Positions 19,561-22,521 of a stretch of 22,521 nucleotides of DNA are shown piece by piece (positions within the stretch are counted from its first letter, which is position 1; every line of letters begins with the position of its first letter). Below the pieces are notes generated by a model. That model was not told where the DNA came from. It searched no databases and worked only from the letters and a program-made list of their open reading frames with translations. Location: the NCBI GenBank assembly GCA_905182985.1, contig CAJJDN010000199.1:66579-89099 (forward strand), in the 5' to 3' direction. The DNA comes from Paramecium sonneborni (taxonomy: Eukaryota; Ciliophora; Oligohymenophorea; Peniculida; Parameciidae). A program made the translations under genes and the position numbers.

Positions 19561-20724
19561 TCAAACTTTTTAATCTAAAAGATCTCTGAAAATAATTAAA
19601 TCCTAGTTCATATTTTAAATAGATGAACTGAACTCATGTTCTCTTTGGTATCTAAGCATATATAATCTAACAGACACAACCTTGCTTTTAGCAAAATTAA
19701 CATGTTGTGTCAATAAAAAATACTGATTTTCTTGAGCCCATTTATGACACATTTGAAAAAGTCTGCTTTGAGCCATATATATCTTCAATAGCAAATATTT
19801 AATCTATAATTGATAAGAGCTAGATTGCAAATTATTCCTATTTAAGATTGTCGACCGCCATGATTCCAATATTGATTAAGCCTTGATTCTTTATTCTTAA
19901 TCTTTAGATGACTCTATAAAATAAATTTTAACCATCTTGTCCAAGAAACATGCTATTAGTTTATGAGTCTTAAACAAATTATTAAAACTTGCAAAAACCT
20001 CATTATTCTCCTCCTAAAATGATTAATAAATTGACTTTTCCACTATATTCTAACTGTTCTCATGGGAATAAAATTTATACTGTTGGATTTCATCTTTTCT
20101 ATCTTTCAATGATTTAAAGTGGTATTGACAGAAATTCTATGCACATTTGGTCTTGGGTTTTTTAGATAAATATAAATTTTTATTAATCAATATGAATAGA
20201 TCCTGTGATTGAAATTTATTATAATATTGATTTCTATAATGTAATTGCTTCAGATTATTTAAGGTCATTTCTTTGATTTCTTTCAACGTCAAGGTTTGGA
20301 TATTACTTAACAAATGTTAAAATTTCATCAAACACTCCAAAAATCTTATATTATAACTTATTATATGCAAACTCTAAATTTTAATTATTATTTCTTAACC
20401 AATAATATAAATAAATTTCTTAAATTTGTTTAATTTAAGAGATCTAATATATGTGATTGAAAATTACTAAAGACAACTTTAGAATGGTTGATGATAATTT
20501 AGTGTTTAACTAGGCTCGAAAAACTATAAAATAAATATTAACGAAAAATATGAGCTAAAAAATCGCAATAATTAAAAAGAGAATAAGAAATAAAAATACC
20601 AAATATCAAAATAATTCAATAGCCTATTAAATTATATTTTAAATAAACCTTTATTAATATAAGCTATTGGTACTGCTTTATCATCGTCGTAATTTTTTAG
20701 ACTCTGTAAAATAGATGAATTCAT
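19561..20724 (-). CDS. 387-residue ciliate protein with membrane segments
   Basis: ATG at 20724 opens 387 codons to TGA 19561-19563, with TAA/TAG as glutamine throughout. The start reads MNSSILQSLKNYDDDKAVPI. Residues 35-65 are strongly hydrophobic and aromatic (YFDIWYFYFLFSFQLL, then FFSSYFSLIFILQFF), which suggests one or two membrane spans. From about residue 130 it is a charged, helical cytosolic part with a Cys pair (KTKCAQNFCQYHF), then NSQNIVEKSIYQSFQEENNE, KIYMAQSRLFQMCHKWAQEN and AKSKVVSVRLYMLRYQREHE. It resembles the large multi-span proteins expanded in ciliates, but I cannot name a family. Coding-like sequence continues past the TGA in other frames, so the protein may be truncated. 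It faces the repeat gene at 20809 head to head. Confidence 0.55.
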
Positions 20725-20808
20725 CAGTTCATTGAATTGGCTATTGAATTCACAAATTAATAGAAATATAATTAAATTTAAAAAACAAATTCTTCAAACA
20801 AGAATCAT
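20725..20808. promoter_or_regulatory. 84-bp divergent intergenic region
   Basis: The start codons of the minus-strand gene (20724) and the plus-strand repeat gene (20809) are 84 bp apart, so any promoters must lie in or near this short AT-rich gap. In-frame TGA at 20716-20718 bounds the plus-strand frame upstream, and 20809 is the first ATG after it. No specific motif is recognised. Confidence 0.4.
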
Positions 20809-22521
20809 ATGAGCTGCTAATAATCAACTAATTGGGTGGAACAAACTATTGAAAAAGATTTTGACCAACACAGCTTGGATGGAAAAAGTTATAAAAAAAT
20901 AAAAATTCTAATCAAATTCACATCAGATTTAAAGATAATCTATTCATATAATGGAAAAATATTGAGAGTGTAAAATTTATTGATAAATTTAAAAATAGAG
21001 TAGAATGCCATGATGCCTTTGAGAAACAGGAATTGTTTAATAATATAAATCAAATCCACAATCTTTAATGGTAAGGTTAGTATAGTGAAAACAAAAAGAA
21101 AGATGGTAGATGGAATGCTTTTTGGAATTAACAGCTTTTAAAGAATTTTGGTGGATACTATACATAAGGGAAAAAGTCAGGTTTATGGAAAGATTTATTC
21201 CCAAATTATTCAAAGTTAGATATTTATATTTAACATTATGAATAGATAATTATAAATATTTGAGATAGGAGAATATTATAATGGCCTAAGGATTGGAGGA
21301 TGGAAATATTTTTTGGAAAATTAGAAGATGTATTTATTTTAAATATTATTTAGTGGTGGTGGTTTTTACAATAAAAATGGTTAGAAATAAGGGAAATGGA
21401 TTGATCTAGATGAAGGGTTTTAGGATAGCAAAAAAGTAATTTTTTGTGGAGAATATGATTTAAAGAGTATGAAAGTAGGTTAATGGGATATTATGTATAG
21501 TAATGCATATGAAAATGGAAATGGAAAATATAAATAAATGTAAAAATTTGAAAATATAAGAATTATTTGTATCTACATATTAAAAATGTATAGTGGTGGA
21601 GGATCATATGATTAAGCAGGAAATTAGAAAAAGATTGGAAAGTGGGTAGAATTGGATGAAAAGTTTAGGGATAAAAATTAAGTCATTTATAATGGTGAAT
21701 ATAATATGAATGGTATAAAGGTTGGAAGATGGGATATTATGTATGATAGAAAAGTAAATGGAATATATAAATAAATGTAAAAATTTTTAAATATAAGAAT
21801 TATTTGAATCTACATATTAAAAATGTATAGTGGTGGAGGATCATATGATTAAGCAGGAAATTAGAAAAAGATTGGAAAGTGGGTAGAATTGGATGAAAAG
21901 TTTAGGGATAAAAATTAAGTCATTTATAATGGTGAATACAATGTGAATGGTATAAAGGTTGGAAGATGGGATATTATGTATGATAGAAATAGAAATGGAG
22001 AATATTAATTAATGTAAATATTATAGAATTTATAAGAAATATTTAAAATTTAAATATATGTAGTGGTGGTGGATTATATGATGAAGAAGGAAATTAGAAA
22101 AAAATTGGAAAATGGGTAGAATTGGATGAAAAGTTTAAGGATAAAAATTAAGTCATTTATAATGGTGAATATAATATGAATAATTTGAAGGTAGGCAGAT
22201 GGGATATAAAGTATTGTCATGTATATGGAGATGGAGAATATTAATTAATGTAAATATTATAGAATATAAGAAATATTTGTATCTACATATAAATATGTAT
22301 AGTGGTGGTGGATTATATGATTAAGAAGGAAATTAGAAAAAGATTGGAAAGTGGGTAGAATTAGATGAAAATTTTAATTATCATAATTAAGTTACTTATA
22401 ATGGCGAATATAATATAGATAATATAAAAATAGGTAGATGGGATATTTTGTATTGCAATGAATATGGAGATAAAGAATATAAATAAATGTAAAGATTATA
22501 AAATATAAGAAATATTTGTAT
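20809..22521 (+). CDS. Tandem GGG-YD / WELDE / GRWDIMY repeat protein, 3' end off window
   Basis: Exons are 20809-20969, 20999-21214, 21246-21329, 21354-21539, 21594-21776, 21831-22013, 22064-22249 and 22303-22488. Spliced, they give 461 codons with no TGA and many TAA/TAG as glutamine. Residues 1-53 are a unique lead. Residues 54-153 hold diverged units (QIHNLQWQGQYSEN, GRWNAFWNQ, FEIGEYYNGLRIGGWKYF). From about 154 come five repeats of 61-62 residues. Each starts IGGGxYD and runs through EGNQKKIGKWVELDEKF and QVIYNGEYNM to KVGRWDIMY, ending in EYKQ or EYQL. The YNGEYxxxxxKVGRW core recalls MORN-type repeats. I recall such proteins as expanded in Paramecium and relatives, function unknown. 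Likely cytosolic; no signal or membrane segment in the repeats. The start is the first ATG after an in-frame TGA. Exon 1 is less certain than the rest. Confidence 0.9.
20970..20998 (+). other. Intron 1, 29 nt
   Basis: Begins GTAAAATT and ends AAAATAG. Removal joins codons in phase 2 and leads into VECHDAFEKQELFNNINQIH. Length fits Paramecium mini-introns. Confidence 0.7.
21215..21245 (+). other. Intron 2, 31 nt
   Basis: Begins GTTAGAT (a less common GTT start) and ends GAATAG. Removal joins NYSK to QLQIFEIGEYYNG in phase 2 and removes a frame break; the joined sequence fits the repeat-family pattern. Confidence 0.75.
21330..21353 (+). other. Intron 3, 24 nt
   Basis: Begins GTATTTATT and ends TTATTTAG. 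Removal joins ENQK to IGGGFYNKNG in phase 2, reproducing the KQIGGG junction found at the other repeat borders. Confidence 0.8.
21540..22302 (+). repeat. Exon-intron tandem array with four 50-54 nt introns
   Basis: Introns at 21540-21593 (54 nt), 21777-21830 (54), 22014-22063 (50) and 22250-22302 (53) each begin GTAAA and end TAG. A fifth starts at 22489 and runs off the window. Each sits at the same place in the repeat, between AT and T of an isoleucine codon, so removal always gives KQI-GGG or QLI-GGG. Introns resemble each other along their length (AATATAAGAA, TATCTACATAT), so exon and intron were copied together with a period of 233-239 bp. All are about twice the usual Paramecium intron length. 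Confidence 0.8.

Noticed and set aside
21540..21593. TA-bounded internal eliminated sequences instead of introns between the repeats
   Set aside because: TA-to-TA removal keeps the frame for the 54-nt copies but breaks it for the 50-nt copy, and the left end lacks the TAYAG-like start. GT-AG removal gives the same KQI/QLI-GGG junction in all copies.

Overview
The window looks like nuclear DNA of a ciliate of the Paramecium type. The best-read gene, at the right end (20809 onward), can only be read if TAA and TAG mean glutamine and TGA alone means stop. After three introns of 24-31 nt and four of 50-54 nt are removed it gives 461 codons without a TGA. The DNA is AT-rich and introns are tiny. 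Whether this is macronuclear or micronuclear (germline) sequence cannot be decided here. With only TGA as stop, frames of 100 codons arise easily by chance, so most open frames below carry low confidence.

Layout. 1-3297: AT-rich DNA with broken ciliate coding pieces on both strands, including a WD40 relic (1685-1893, minus). 3298-12290: one set of blocks, A (823 bp), u (764 bp), B (1231 bp) and C (1032 bp), arranged A-B-[N]-A-u-A-B-C-[N]-B-C. The copies look identical, and the breaks at the two single N positions (5352, 10027) fall exactly on block edges. Two of the duplications are therefore most simply unmerged contig overlaps. The A-u-A direct repeat lies inside one contig and may be real. 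B holds a perfect 21-bp inverted repeat inside an open frame, and A holds an imperfect hairpin.

12555-14560: three decayed gene fragments of bacterial type, packed end to end: ATP synthase beta (plus), a UvrD/PcrA-type DNA helicase (minus) and propionyl-CoA carboxylase beta (plus). All carry frameshifts, stops or deletions. They suggest a scrambled insertion of DNA from an alphaproteobacterial endosymbiont, or less likely mitochondrial-lineage genes. They lie in the same gap-free contig as the ciliate gene, so scaffolding does not explain them.

14565-16390: an AAT-rich microsatellite, then a purine-rich, frame-broken ciliate reading frame of unknown function. 16390-17507 has nothing convincing. 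17508-17879 is an open fragment. 18030-20724 (minus) is a large ciliate protein gene: its first 387 codons are open and its downstream part is frame-broken. It starts 84 bp from a divergent gene (20809 to beyond 22488, plus) that encodes tandem ~62-residue glycine/tryptophan repeats, one repeat per exon, every intron in phase 2.

No RNA gene, CRISPR array or telomeric repeat was found. No gene here forms a recognisable pathway with another. The window reads as a gene-poor, relic-rich tract with two real genes at its right end.
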